Assembly: GCA_024364805.1 (NCBI GenBank)
Contig: CM044497.1
Location: 100,664,464 to 100,686,922 of the forward strand
From: Euprymna scolopes
Taxonomy: Eukaryota > Mollusca > Cephalopoda > Sepiida > Sepiolidae
DNA length: 22,459 nt
Reading direction: 5' to 3'
Shown: in pieces, positions 9,691-20,638 of the stretch
Numbering within the stretch: position 1 is the stretch's first letter
Layout of the letters: each line of letters opens with the position of its first letter
The notes under the pieces: generated by a model
What the model was told of the DNA's origin: nothing
Seen by the model: the letters and a program-made list of their open reading frames with translations, nothing else
The model's database searches: none
Position numbers and translations under genes: made by a program

Positions 9691-9870
9691 AGTTCAACTG
9701 TTGTTGCAGATTGTAATCTGTGCGTGAGATTCTCGATTTTCATCGCCAGTTCTTCAACTTTCACTTTGCTATTTTTAACCTTGCGTTCGACAAATATAAC
9801 CTGTAATTGGTGGCAGCTTCAGTTTTTGCTGTTGAAATTATATTTGCGCAGCATTTCTTTTATGCATGTT
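9690..9870 (-). pseudogene. PLE N-terminal coding region
   Basis: On the minus strand, NETCIKEMLRKYNF is followed downstream by a charged segment rich in Glu, Lys and Leu (FVERKVKNSKVKVEELAMKI). This resembles the N-terminal coiled-coil-like part of PLE proteins, upstream of the reverse transcriptase. The second PLE in this window ends its pLTR in a similar [11 protein letters not shown] peptide, consistent with the pLTR running into the start of the reading frame. The region is part of a broken element. Confidence 0.55.
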
Positions 9871-10232
9871 TCATTGAACAGCAGGGATAATTCCTGTTTG
9901 TTTGTCTTGCAATCGATTGTTTTCCTTTTGGTGGGCCAATGCTCGAACGTTTTGTTCGAGTATAAAAGTAATTTGTCATGGTCAAGAACGTTTTCGACTT
10001 TCATGAGTCGTCTTCAGGCGAGTGATGAATTAAAAATTTTGTTTGATGAATTTATTAAAAAGTCGAATAAAATCGTTTAAAGTACTTAAAAGTATGCGCG
10101 CTTCCCTCTCATATTGATCCTGATTGATCATCGGTGTGGTCATGAGAATGGCTAGGAATTCAAGGATTGGGAAGCGCAGATCACAATGTGAGACTGCGAA
10201 AATGGCGATTAATATGATCTTAAATCCGTTTC
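9845..10232 (-). repeat. 5' pseudo-LTR of the PLE
   Basis: Direct repeat of 7005-7345. On the minus strand it begins with C-terminal PLE coding sequence (AIFAVSHCDLRFPILEFLA at about 10200-10140). It continues through a hammerhead (9985-10025) and the hairpin CTCGAAC-GTTTT-GTTCGAG (9942-9960), and ends near the start of the PLE frame. The pLTR therefore spans both the end and the beginning of the coding region, as expected if PLE units were once tandem. Confidence 0.75.
9985..10025 (-). ncRNA. Hammerhead ribozyme motif in PLE 5' pLTR (CUGAAGA type)
   Basis: On the minus strand, CTGAAGA (plus-strand 10011-10017) is followed by C and a perfect 4-bp stem II, GACT...AGTC (9996-10009, 6-nt loop). 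GAAA and the palindrome AACGTT come next. CUGAAGA fits the CUGANGA consensus. The matching site in the 3' pLTR (about 7113-7155) is recognisable but decayed. Stem I is weak. HHRs in pLTRs are an established PLE trait. Confidence 0.65.
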
Positions 10233-10374
10233 GGGATTCATCACTCGAAACCGCTCTCGACTTTGGCAAATTTATTTTTATACTCGAATAGAACGTTCGA
10301 ACATTGGATCAAAAGAAAAACATGAATTGCAAGAAAAACAAACAATCATCCCAACCGTTCAATGAAGCATGCAT
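10233..10374 (+). repeat. Inverted pLTR fragment at the PLE 5' end
   Basis: The plus strand here matches the minus strand of about 9860-10034. Landmarks are TTCATCACTCG, TTTTTATACTCGAA, GAACGTTCGAACATTGG, TTGCAAGAAAAACAAAC and TTCAATGAAGCATGCATA. It runs outward from the 5' pLTR in head-to-head orientation and ends in TA repeats (to about 10395). Relative to the 5' pLTR it lacks the stretch containing the hammerhead. Confidence 0.75.
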
Positions 10375-10395
10375 ATATATATATGTATATATATA

Positions 10396-13256
10396 TGCAA
10401 TCCACGGATATATGTTTGGTCATTTAAAAGTGGTTAGACGTGGAAATCATATCAATCTCGTGGTTTAAGTCCGGATTCCAGATTACTTTTACTAGTATTA
10501 TTGGCGGATGCCAGATTACCATCTGACAAACACAGCAATTACATTAGTGGTACAATTATATCGCTTTAATATACAATATTATGATACTGCAAGAGAGTGC
10601 AGAGACAGTTTCAACCCAACTCATAAAAAATACCTGTCTCGAAAGCTGGACAGAAGTATCATTTCAAGTGAGCATCGATAAACCAGCCCCCCCCAAAAAA
10701 AAAATAGGAAAAGGGGTAAACTTTTTATCGTTTCAGAAATGGGCAGAAAATGCAAGGGGATGTACTTCTAAGCACGAATAACTAACAGAACAGGACAGTG
10801 TAATAACCTAGTATGAACCCAAATTTTAAAATTATTTTCAAAGCCTAGAATTTATGTCAACTTTCGTCATTTGGGCGGATATTTACTTAATGTAAAGTAG
10901 GGAAAACAAAGTAACATCATTCCAACTCGTGTGTACGAATTTCGCCTTTCATTGAAACCGGTCGCGGCAGGTTCGAAGAAATATAAAGAACTATATTAAA
11001 AAACAAAAAAAATAACTTACATCTATTTATTGATGGTACTTTTTAACGTTCTTATAATAGGGAGTGGACTCTGGAAAAAAAATTGGTTTTAACCTGTGGT
11101 TGCCTCGAAAGTAGGTAAGTGTTTTGAATAATTGACAGACCAGTGTATCTTGTGGCACGATCAACTTATTGCTGTCTAAATTAATGGACGATCGAGGGTA
11201 AACAAAGACGGATAAAGTATGACTATTGCTGTGGTTCGATTTGCTTTCAGGTTTATGAACTCATCAATCTTTATACAGAAATACACCTACTCGCACATAT
11301 TTTTAAATGTAAACTCGACTCTACATTTTATTGTCGTTTCGTGGTATTTCCTCACTGTGATTCCTTTCCTTTTCTATCACCTTGTAGAGCAGCTGCATAG
11401 CTTGTATCACATGTGATCGCGAAACACCACATAAAAGACATAGGACCGCAGAGAAACAACTAGGCATCACTAGATTATACAAAATTCTGGAACACAATAT
11501 TCAAATAATTCAAAGTGTCAGTCTTTATGTATAAAAATATTTTATTCATAACACAATTTGATTCAACACGTTTTGTCTTTTTTTGTAATTATATGAAAAA
11601 CTAAACAAAAAAGTAGCTCTAGAAGTTTGATTTTCCTTATAAAAATTGACTGGTAAATCTTGTTAAAGTTTCCTTTTAGTTACATGATGTGATATCTAAC
11701 TGAAAATATATCAATTGATAATATATTTTATCATTGTATTAAAGGAGTATTAAACTCTATCCTCTATAATTTATTTCATAGCTAATCCTCGTCACCAATA
11801 ATTAAAAATAAATATTTAAAATGTGTATTTAATCTTTATATTAGTTGCGCTGATACGCGTGCACCAATCATTTCATGGATTTATTACTTGCCATCTTGAA
11901 ATTTGATGTCGAGTACTTTCTCTAGTTTTCTATTTCTATTAAATGTATTTTTTTTAATATAATGACATGTGTGAACTTGAATGATTTTAGCCCTAAATAG
12001 TAAAGTTTTCAAAAAAAGAATGAGCAGATATAACTCAACATGTTTTCATGAGTCCAACATTTATAATTACCCTATAATTAAACAAACACACATTTCATAA
12101 TATTTAGCTATACTATTATTTGCAGGCAAATGAAATATTTTAAATATTTGTAGGGTTGAAATATATTTGTAGTGTTATTTTTTTTAAATATGGTGGAAAT
12201 AAGTTTGATATTCCTAATTAAGAAAAATTGATTCAAATTATTTTAAAAACGTATGAATAGAATATATGTTTATATGTTTGTATAAAAACAGTTTTAAATT
12301 TCTTTCAGTGGAATACTTTTATCACCTAAATTACTTACAGATGGATATTTTAATCACTTAATTATTTACAGTCGAATGGCTTTTGCGTCACACTTATATA
12401 GCTTGAAACATTTCTTGTTAGTTAGTGCCTGGAATACATATTCGAATATAAACAATCGATATTCAGTAGATCATATGTTAAAAAAGCATCTAATTAATCA
12501 TTGCTTACATAAAAAATATACATTTTAGAAGTTGATTAGTTCATCTCTGCTAATATCGTGCGTGTTCCATTAAAATGTGGACACGGATAGGTTCATAAAA
12601 CGAAATTATATTCTGTAAAAAAAACATTTTTAAACATGTCACGAAACACATTTAAATATTTACATAAAAGAAAAAAAATAAGTGGAGAAAAGATATATTA
12701 GACTTAAGAAAATTTCCCTCCGGGAATTAAATAATTATTAACTACTTTAATAAGGTAGTGAAGGATTTAAAGCATTGTAATTCAATAGGCATCCACTTAT
12801 TTGTATTTAGTTATACACAAATGTCTGTAAATCGCTAAATAAAAATGGTAATGTTGAAGATTAAATAATTAACAGTTATATTAGAGTAAGCGAAGATGAT
12901 GACAGGTAAATATTCAATTCCGTGTATTATAATTTAGGATGCAACGGTTTACAATGACGCAACATCCCTATCTTACCTAGGGATCGTTCATATTCACAGT
13001 TCTTTAGCATTTTATGTTTTAAAAATAACCACCGATTTATTTGAGTTTATGTTCAAATTATCGAAATTTTCTTTTGTATTTTGAAAATTATGAACTTTGC
13101 CACAGGCTACCTTATCTTGGACAAACATTTTATTGTTGGTATTTGTATTAGTATCGTTGTGTTTACAGTCCTCTATATTTGGTATGGATCGTATTTGAGA
13201 CGGATGTCAACTTTAGGAAGTATGAAAACTTGTATTAAGTTATGTTTTATATTAAA
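10396..13256. other. AT-rich stretch, no gene recognised
   Basis: There are several short open frames (for example 10581-10781 and 11219-11416), but no domain, splice-consistent exon or repeat that I can name. It contains a C-run/A-run junction near 10687-10702 and much AT-rich sequence. Undetected diverged repeats are possible. Confidence 0.55.
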
Positions 13257-13681
13257 ACTAGCCTGGATGCCCGGCGTTGCCCACGTGTTTGGAGGTGTGT
13301 GTGGAGCAAAAAAAGGTGGTAGTAGGCAGGCAGGCTCGAACAAGTACCGCGAAGGGGAAGAAGAACTTGAAAAAAACGTTACGTCTTTGCCGTTGCGTTA
13401 ATCGCAAAAATGAAAATGACGATGGTTTGAATGAAGGTTAATAAATCGAAAGGAGGGGATGACTTACAAAAATATCGGCGAAAAGCCGACCTCTCCTTGT
13501 AAAACCGTACCCAGTTGAGGGTTGATGAATTAATGTTTTTAGATAAGTTTTCGATACTTATCGTCCGAGGGGTTGACTTCAAAACTATACCGACCTCGTG
13601 AAAATGTGTTGCCTTTATCAAAATTTTAGTCAGACATACATACACACATTTAAACAGACAGATGAGATTTATATAATAGAT
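13257..13681 (+). mobile_element. Dispersed repeat, ACTAGC...ATAGAT family, short copy
   Basis: It starts ACTAGCCTGGATG followed by CCCGGCGTTGCCCACG. It ends TTTTAGTCAGACATACATA...ATAATAGAT, with the same ends and order as 4485-5678. At about 425 bp it lacks most of the long copy's interior, or the long copy has acquired insertions. A B-box remnant (minus strand, near 13335) corresponds to the tRNA-like module of the long copy. The open frame at 13081-13401 crosses its boundary and is therefore not a gene. Confidence 0.65.
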
Positions 13682-14479
13682 TATTTGAGTAAATGAAGTT
13701 ATCGTGAAGAATGTAATGACAATATTCTCAAACATACTTGCGCCTGATTTATCTTCTATATAAGAAATTGCGCTTCACGGAATTCATACCAACGTTAATT
13801 TACGACACAATGTGACATGGAATTAATAGAATTCATGGGACCAATTTCTTTGAGAGTTTTATCAACATTCATACAGTCCCTTCTCTGAGTATATGCTCAA
13901 TGATACTTTCTTCGAGTTGCTTATGCAACGTTATAACGATGATGATGATGATAGCCGTCTAATGGCTACTTCTTTAATATAAAAGAATGACCTTTCTTTT
14001 TAGGCTGGATCAATTCGTAGATCGTTGTTAAATCCAATCAATCAATACGAACAGTTGTGATACTGAAACTCGTTTCTATTATTAAATATGTAAGTATCGG
14101 TTAAGTGCAGCAAAATGTACTTAAATATAAGTTGGACCGCTTAAATTAACTCCGGTGTGTTTTCCCTTCAAAACGCTTATGTTAAGCAATAGGACGAACT
14201 TGCCACAGTTCAATCACTAGCAGATCATTTGCCTTTAAACATTGGAGGCTGACTGATGTGATGAAATCAGTGAGAAAAGAATTAAAAGTAGTTTTGTGTG
14301 TGTTTGGGATGAGCCGAGGAGTGTTTAGATTAGATTACTTGCAGATCTTTGCGGCCATGAAAAAGGAATAATGATGTTGATAAAAGTAGAATGTAGATAA
14401 TGAAAAAGTCAAATCTTTAAAAAAGTACCTACGGTCAATTTCGTCTGAAAAAGCACCTTCGAAATACATGGAACTAGCA

Positions 14480-15060
14480 ATAAAGATGCAGATATAGGCG
14501 TAGATTATAAATGTAAATTAAATATGTGTGATAATATAAGCATTATATATAATGATAAATTAGTAATGTAACAAATAATGAAAGAATAAACGAAGGTTAA
14601 AATAAAAAGAGAAATATACGAAAGGAATACAACACAATGTAATGCGAGAAAACATGAAGAAAAAAATGAATAAATAATAAAACGAGTACAAAATTAATAA
14701 AATAAACAGAACATGATAAATTAAAAATAAAAAAAAAATTAATGAGGAACGACATTAAAGAAAAATGCATTTGAAAAAAAAATGAATTAAAACGATAGAA
14801 GTAAAAACTGAATCTACATATGTATGAACAGAAAGAATGTTTTCAGGAAAATATGTAAGAATAAATTAGTAGAACGACGAATCAAAAGCAAAAAACAGCG
14901 TTTTAAATTAAATGAAATATATTTACATTAAAAATGAATGAAAAGAAAAAGAAAATGTCAAATTGAACAAATGAAATAATCAAATAAATGGGCTAAAATC
15001 AACCAATTATAGAAAAACAATAAATAATATTAATGACTATAAAACAAAGGTGTCGTTAAG
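14480..15060 (+). repeat. Adenine-rich, strand-asymmetric segment
   Basis: For roughly 580 bases the plus strand is strongly enriched in A over T, with AATAAA-, GAAAA- and AAATGA-like words and few C. The change of composition is visible against both flanks. It resembles an old, expanded A-rich retroposon tail or a degenerate low-complexity tract. No repeat unit is clear. Confidence 0.5.
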
Positions 15061-15534
15061 GATATGGAAGTAATCTTTCTATACTAATGCAATTCATATT
15101 TTTCGTTCACACTCCAAAATGTCCTTTTATAGAAGTGGATGTTCTCTATATCAAAAACTATTCTTGGGTCTAACTTCACTCTCGATGGAAGTCCAATAAA
15201 CAAAGTTTAACGAAATGCCAACAACAACGCAAAACAAATTGACGCCATAAATATTCCTTTCACTTGGATGTGTCAATAAATGATGAAGTTTATTTTGGTA
15301 TGTTCGATTTTTCTTCAAAAATAATCTAAACTTGATCCTATTGTTGTCGTAAACCAAACATGATTTCACCGATCATCGACATCGACGGACAAAGATCGAT
15401 GGTTGCTTTTCTTTTGACTTCACTGATATTCGGCGAGGCTCAAAAGACGGGGTTGGGCGAGCATAAGACGACTACGTTCATAGCATTTTACCTTAATGTG
15501 TTTGTGTCCAACGAACAAGAATATGGAAATAGAT

Positions 15535-15568
<34 letters not shown>

Positions 15569-15570
15569 AA
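15535..15570 (+). repeat. (GA)n/(CAGA)n microsatellite
   Basis: A run of GA dinucleotides passes into about five CAGA units. Confidence 0.9.
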
Positions 15571-17794
15571 TAGAAGGCATAAGCTGGGAAAGAGAGAAAT
15601 GATAGTATATTATACTTACGTGTACATAATAATTCGAACCCCGTCTATCAGTTGAACGTTTTAACGTCAAAGTCAACAAATCACTTTTTTTTATTTTACT
15701 GAAGAAATATTTGTCGCGTTCATATTTCTTTACGATATTGAAACCTAATGAATGCAATTAATTTTTGCAGAAGAATCGATTGATGGAACCCATCTTTTCC
15801 TCCATCAATGTGCATAATTGAGCGTATGTTTATACGTATAAAGAGAATTTAGTCAGATTTACATAGTCAGACCCATATAGCTATCCACCTGACATATCAA
15901 TACTAGATTCAGACTGACCTGTTTTTCTTTTTCTCTTACACTATGATATTTGCACGAATACATATTATTTCAGTTCATTTCTTTTTCTGAAATGTTTGTT
16001 CTGGATCAGGAAACTGTTTCAATAGAGATTAATTCCGAAAATCAGCTGCTGATTTGCATAAAACTGTACTGTATTAAGATATCTAATAAAATATTTCTCT
16101 GAAAATAATCGTTATAGTAGAAAAATCCATACTCTTTTACGGAATTTGAACAAATCCAACTTTTGCCGAAGCAGATATTACACAGAAAACCGGAAAGTAA
16201 AAGAAAAAAATGTTTATCCCACCGAAAGCCCCCACAAATATATTACGCATACGACAAATAAAAACAACATTAAAAAGAAGGCAAATTGACAATTGTTACA
16301 ATTTTACTATAAGCTAACTCAAACCTTATATAAATCTTAAAATCCATTATAATTGATTGTTTTTCGACGACAAAGATTCATGGGATTTTGTAAATCATTA
16401 AAAACTGATCTTGGTTTCATTTTTTACCGCCGTTTGAAATCGTCGTTTTTATGAACAAAAAAAGTAGTGTTTTTCATTTATTTCGACTATTTGCCTATTA
16501 CTGGTGTTTCTCCATTACGTAAATCTGCGTCAGCAAAAGTCGTTTTTTGCTCATAATATTGCAGTAGTACAACGTAACTTGCCAAACAAAAAAAAGCTAA
16601 AATTACAGATTATTGCAAAAAACTTCAAAACATACTTTTGCTAACACATTTTAAATCCAGCACAGACCCATTAACATTGTTTTCATTATGTAACTGTTAT
16701 TTCTTTATGATAGTATTAGGATAAATATAGAGGAGTAGGATTTTAAAAATAACCATTTGGAAGGAATCGTTTGTTAGGAATTAATTCTACAAAATGCTTT
16801 CTATATTGATTAGTTTGTACTTTTGCAAGTTATTCATTTACTAGAATTTAGAAATTAAACAACCTTTGTTCCGCTTAAAAGCACACAGTTCTCCGGTTTT
16901 TCTCCATTATATGTAGAACAAACTATATATGTGATTTCCAAGTCGATATGCGACATAGTCATTCGTTGTAATGAATATTTTTAGTCTATCTATGCTTAAT
17001 CAAGCATGCTGAAACACGATATGCCATTTCTTCATGGTGATTGCATATAAACAGTCTAATAAACATCGATACAATTACAATTAACAAAAGTAATTACAAT
17101 TTCTAAAAGCCATTTATCAAAAACTTCTTGACCAGTTCCTTTTTATTCCCTTATTATTTTGTCTCGATGTAATAAAAAATGTCGAATACATGTTACTAAA
17201 AATAAACAGGAAGAGAAATTCGCTCGCACTGTGAGATATTAGTCAGATAATTAATTTATTCAATTTATTTATTACAGTATGTATGTAATATCGTTACATT
17301 GCATAAGTTTAAGAACATATTTTATTTCTTCAATCGGTAAATTTCGACCGATGTCCTCGTTGACACGGTTTTCTTCTTAGTTGAACTGAAGTGTGTTGGA
17401 TTTCTTTACTGAACAATGCCTTTAGTAAAGTCTTGTTATTATGTATTCGGAACATGAGTTCTCATTAAAAAAAATCTGTAAATTCTAATGGTCTGCATGG
17501 TAACATTTGGTGACCGTGCTATATCTATCTATGTATCTATTTATTATGTTGATTTTTAATATAAAAATAATAAAATTTTCTATTTAAAAATTATTAAAAG
17601 AAATTTCTTAGTATAATCAGTTATTGATATGCGAGCGACTAAATTAAAGTTAAATGATTTGCATATCCATTTGGAATAGAAGGGTTAATTAACCATTTAG
17701 CAATTTTAGTGGTTTCATAGTTGATTGATTTCGTTTCGATATCACACCAAATAATTGCATGGATTTAAGGATGAATATATTTTACGGAAATATG

Positions 17795-17990
<196 letters not shown>

Positions 17991-18170
17991 TGTAGCGCAT
18001 TTTGGATTTGGTTTTTAAACGGCAAAATTGAAAACAAATAGTAGACCCTGGAAGGGTAAGTTGAATAAAATATTACGCTTGCTGTTTCTTATATGGATGA
18101 TCTTAATTAAACATTCATAGCTCAAAGTCGCTTGATTCTTAATTTTTAAACATTCGTATCCATCTGTCAA

Positions 18171-18233
18171 TAGCTCAGCTGTAGAGATAACAAAACGACT
18201 TACACTGAGCGCTTAATGTTCTGATTTCGATTC
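18171..18233 (+). repeat. tRNA-like (SINE head) module
   Basis: An A-box match TAGCTCAGCTGTAG (18171-18184) and a B-box-like GATTTCGATTC (18223-18233) lie 63 nt apart end to end, close to tRNA spacing. No complete cloverleaf or 3' acceptor pairing is evident. It is best read as a SINE promoter or tRNA pseudogene; the following 100-150 bases may be its body. Confidence 0.5.
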
Positions 18234-18541
18234 TAGCAGTTGCTACCAAAGTTAGCTTTTGAAATCATTCCTATATAATTTAATAGCGAATCCGTTCTAT
18301 AAGGAAACTATGGATTTAATATCTATGCATCCTTTACGTTCGAGCAACGCCGAGTCGCCTGCTTATTCGAAATATGTTAAACACCAGCACATTTATGAAT
18401 CAAATAAATTGAAATTACGTTAAATTGATTTTGATGGAGTTTTATATTTAATTTAATTGAGTTACATTTAATTTAATATCCTGAAGTATTTAAAACTTTA
18501 GGATATATCCTAACGTTTGAAAGACTTCAAGATATAAACTT

Positions 18542-18904
18542 CGTGGCTTAGTGGGGGATGCCCTTTTCTCTACCCTGCAACCTCTCTCCCAGAGAAGAGA
18601 CGTTGCGAGCCTATCCTTGTTTTATCGTTATTTCCATGGCAGGTGCTCCTCTGAACTCCAATCTCTGGTCCCCCCTCGCCAATCTTTCACGAAAAACCCC
18701 CGTCTAGCTGAATCCACTGTGAAAAATTTCCCCCACTCTATATCTGTGCCTAAATCAAAACGTGGATTCCATGAACAAAGCTTCTTTCTTAGAACTGCAC
18801 GCCTGTGGAACTCTGTTCTGTCTGCCTGCTTCCCACCGGACTACAACTTGGATGTCTTCAAGTCCAATGTTAACAAATTCCTAATGAACCGTCCTCTTAA
18901 GTAA
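18542..18904 (+). pseudogene. LINE ORF2 C-terminal fragment
   Basis: An open reading frame to a TAA at 18902-18904. It encodes the conserved tail found after the reverse transcriptase in many mollusc CR1/Jockey-like proteins. Landmarks are LQPLSQRRDVASLSLFYRYF, GRCSSEL, LVPP, RTARLWNSVLSACFPP and FKSNVNKFL. In the family this tail follows the polymerase thumb, and its role is not well defined. The fragment lacks endonuclease and catalytic polymerase domains, so it cannot be functional alone. The apparent start at 18551 is GTG within the truncated frame, not a true initiation site. Confidence 0.85.
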
Positions 18905-19008
18905 ACACTTCATCAAATCTCCACACTAATGTAATGTACTTGCAATAACCCTTATCCCTGAGTGGCTTCCGGGCCTTGATAAGTGGTGATCACTGTGTAA
19001 AAAAAAAA
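18542..19008 (+). mobile_element. LINE 3' end (CR1/Jockey-type), 5'-truncated
   Basis: This is the terminal part of a non-LTR retrotransposon: the last about 120 codons of ORF2, a 3' UTR of about 95 bases containing CTGAGTGGCTTCCGGGCC, and a 10-base A tail (18999-19008). Severe 5' truncation is normal for LINE copies made by target-primed reverse transcription. No clear target-site duplication was found. The intact frame and visible A tail suggest it is younger than the PLE fossils. Confidence 0.8.
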
Positions 19009-19666
19009 CTCACTTTAAATAAGTATAATTAACTTGATTTCAAATACAACTACATACTTCTTTAATTTTAACCTTTGGCCGAATTGTGTTAAAAGAAACA
19101 AAAACTTTAATTATATGTTTATTTTCCTCCGATAAAATATCCACAACTGACTTAGTATAGTTCAGAAGAAATTTAAATTTGTATTTTTTTAAATTTAAAA
19201 TTTTAAAATTTATACTTTAGAGAATTAATTAACTACTATATGCATCTAATATAAAGCGATCACTTGGATAATGTTGAAAAGTAATTATGTTTTTATTTCT
19301 AAAATGCGAATTATTATTTCAATTATGATCATTAAGCACAGAAAAATCAAGAAAATTTAATTCCCTCAATGAAAATAAATCTGGATCGTTTTAAGTAATA
19401 TCTTTTCCACTGAGTGCTGTATTCAGTCAAATGTTAAATGCAAACAATTCCAAACGCGAATAATAATTTTATACAGAATTAAAACTTAATATATTTTACC
19501 CTAACTTAACTTTACCTAACACTAAGTTTTAGTTTTGCTGTGTCAGAAGTAGGTTTGATCCGATTTAAATTATAAGGAACGAGTTTTTTTAGAATTCACG
19601 TAAGAAAAGACGATTTAATTTTTTCAGATGGTTACCCGTGCTAGCAATCAATATTTTCTAGTGATT
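19009..19666. other. AT-rich spacer, nothing recognised
   Basis: Between the LINE tail and the 11-bp tandem repeat I see only AT-rich sequence with no open frame of note. Confidence 0.6.
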
Positions 19667-19710
19667 ACATAAATATCACATAAATATTACATAAATATTC
19701 CATAAATATT
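19667..19710 (+). repeat. Four tandem 11-bp units
   Basis: Four near-identical copies of ACATAAATATT (19667, 19678, 19689 and 19700 starts). A short minisatellite-like tract. Confidence 0.85.
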
Positions 19711-19791
19711 ACATAGACTATTTTGATTTATTCTAACAAAAATCTTGCATGCAATTTCAAAAGACGCCGTGTGTATATATATGTATATGTT

Positions 19792-19793
<2 letters not shown>

Positions 19794-19862
<69 letters not shown>
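19794..19862. repeat. (TA)34 microsatellite at a PLE end
   Basis: Nearly pure TA repeat flanked on both sides by TTGGTA. It abuts the 3' end of the minus-strand PLE fragment, whose last recognisable peptide is [11 protein letters not shown]. Confidence 0.95.
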
Positions 19863-19865
<3 letters not shown>

Positions 19866-19995
19866 TATATTTAGGCAGCAATTTTTCATTCAAGCAAATA
19901 TTAAATGCAACGGAGACACTTTGCTTTGTTTGTTTTTTTTAATTTTTTGATTTTCCGTATAATCTTTTTTGTATCAAAATCGAAAATATCATTTG

Positions 19996-20045
19996 CTGTT
20001 ACAAACGCTTTTGCTTCCTCCACGAATCATCATCAGGTGTTGAAG
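19996..20045 (-). ncRNA. Decayed hammerhead ribozyme in PLE pLTR
   Basis: On the minus strand, CTGATGA (plus-strand 20030-20036) is followed by a partly paired stem II, GATTC/GAAGC. An A-rich GAAA-equivalent and GCGTTTGT come next. The position within the PLE 3' region matches the hammerhead site of the other PLE. The core is not intact; treated as a fossil ribozyme. Confidence 0.5.
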
Positions 20046-20380
20046 TAAAAGTCCGAAGGAGCGAAAATGAGAAATATAAGTGAAAATTACAATATAGAGC
20101 AAACGGCGATGTTAGCCGCTGAAAAGTCGATTAAAAGTATAGGTTGATAAAACTTTGAGTATTAGAATTAGCAAGTTCGTGGACACCGTTAACAAAGTCC
20201 GTCCAATACTAACTACGCAAGACATTTTAGAATGTTACTGCTTTTCTCGAATGCGACATAATTTATAGTGGGTGGACGCTTCAAGGATGTTTAATTTTTT
20301 GATATCATTTTCATGTTGTATAATTTTTATGTTGTCAACGATGACCTTTCTAAGATTGGACGGGGCAGTTATGTTCTTTA

Positions 20381-20638
20381 TCAAATGTTTATATATATAG
20401 CACTAGTACTATTTAGATGAATGGTTATTCGCCGGGACAACGTTGTTGTTGTATGCCCAATGTATGTATTATTTTCGAAGTTACATTCTCCCATACAGCA
20501 TTTGAATTTGTACACTACATTTGTTTGTTCCAACGTTTTTATAGCTGGTGAAAAGTTGTTTATAAGCACAAAGCTTTGTGTTCTGAACTTCTTGAAGATA
20601 ATACATTTAATTTTAGAATTATTGTCAAAAGGCGGCAT
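20381..20638 (-). pseudogene. PLE GIY-YIG endonuclease fragment
   Basis: An 85-residue open stretch from a Penelope-like polyprotein. VVYKFKC (41-47) carries the first GIY-YIG strand and the first metal-ligand-like Cys. NTYIG (57-61) is the second strand. TLSRR (66-70) supplies the family's basic residues and is followed by His 74. The upstream part (FRTQSFVLINNFSPAI...LEQTN) matches the linker before the domain in the other PLE of this window. In the family this domain provides the DNA-nicking activity used for target priming. It is a fossil belonging to the fragment at 19863-20690. Confidence 0.85.

Larger units (their letters stand above)
7005..10395 (-). mobile_element. Penelope-like element (PLE), broken, with nested insertions
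   Basis: Reading the minus strand, the order is: 5' pLTR (10232 to about 9845), N-terminal coding region (about 9870-9690), reverse transcriptase (about 9425-7680, with YADD at 8114-8125), GIY-YIG endonuclease (7679-7341), and 3' pLTR (7345-7005). The two pLTRs match each other in direct orientation. An extra inverted pLTR piece (10233-10374) lies at the 5' end and runs into TA repeats. This arrangement of direct pLTRs plus an inverted fragment is known for Penelope elements. The coding region is broken in several places and interrupted by two younger retroposons (8687-9208 and about 9425-9690). It is clearly inactive and of moderate to old age. Confidence 0.88.

Noticed and set aside
9465-10080. 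Two overlapping plus-strand open frames (83 and 156 codons)
   Set aside because: They run through the HHR retroposon and antisense to PLE coding and pLTR sequence.
10215-10245. GTGATGA followed by GAAAC on the minus strand
   Set aside because: Looks hammerhead-like, but there is no room for stem II between the two strings; it is the junction of the inverted pLTR pieces.
10581-10781. 66-codon open frame with a PAPPKKK stretch
   Set aside because: The Pro/Lys run comes from a C-run/A-run junction; nothing else supports coding.
13081-13401. 106-codon plus-strand open frame
   Set aside because: It crosses the boundary of the dispersed repeat at 13257, so its second half is repeat sequence; the hydrophobic first half alone is not evidence of a gene.
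19687-19950. Open frames on both strands with Tyr-Ile repeats
   Set aside because: Microsatellite translation. Only the [11 protein letters not shown] end on the minus strand is meaningful, as PLE residue.
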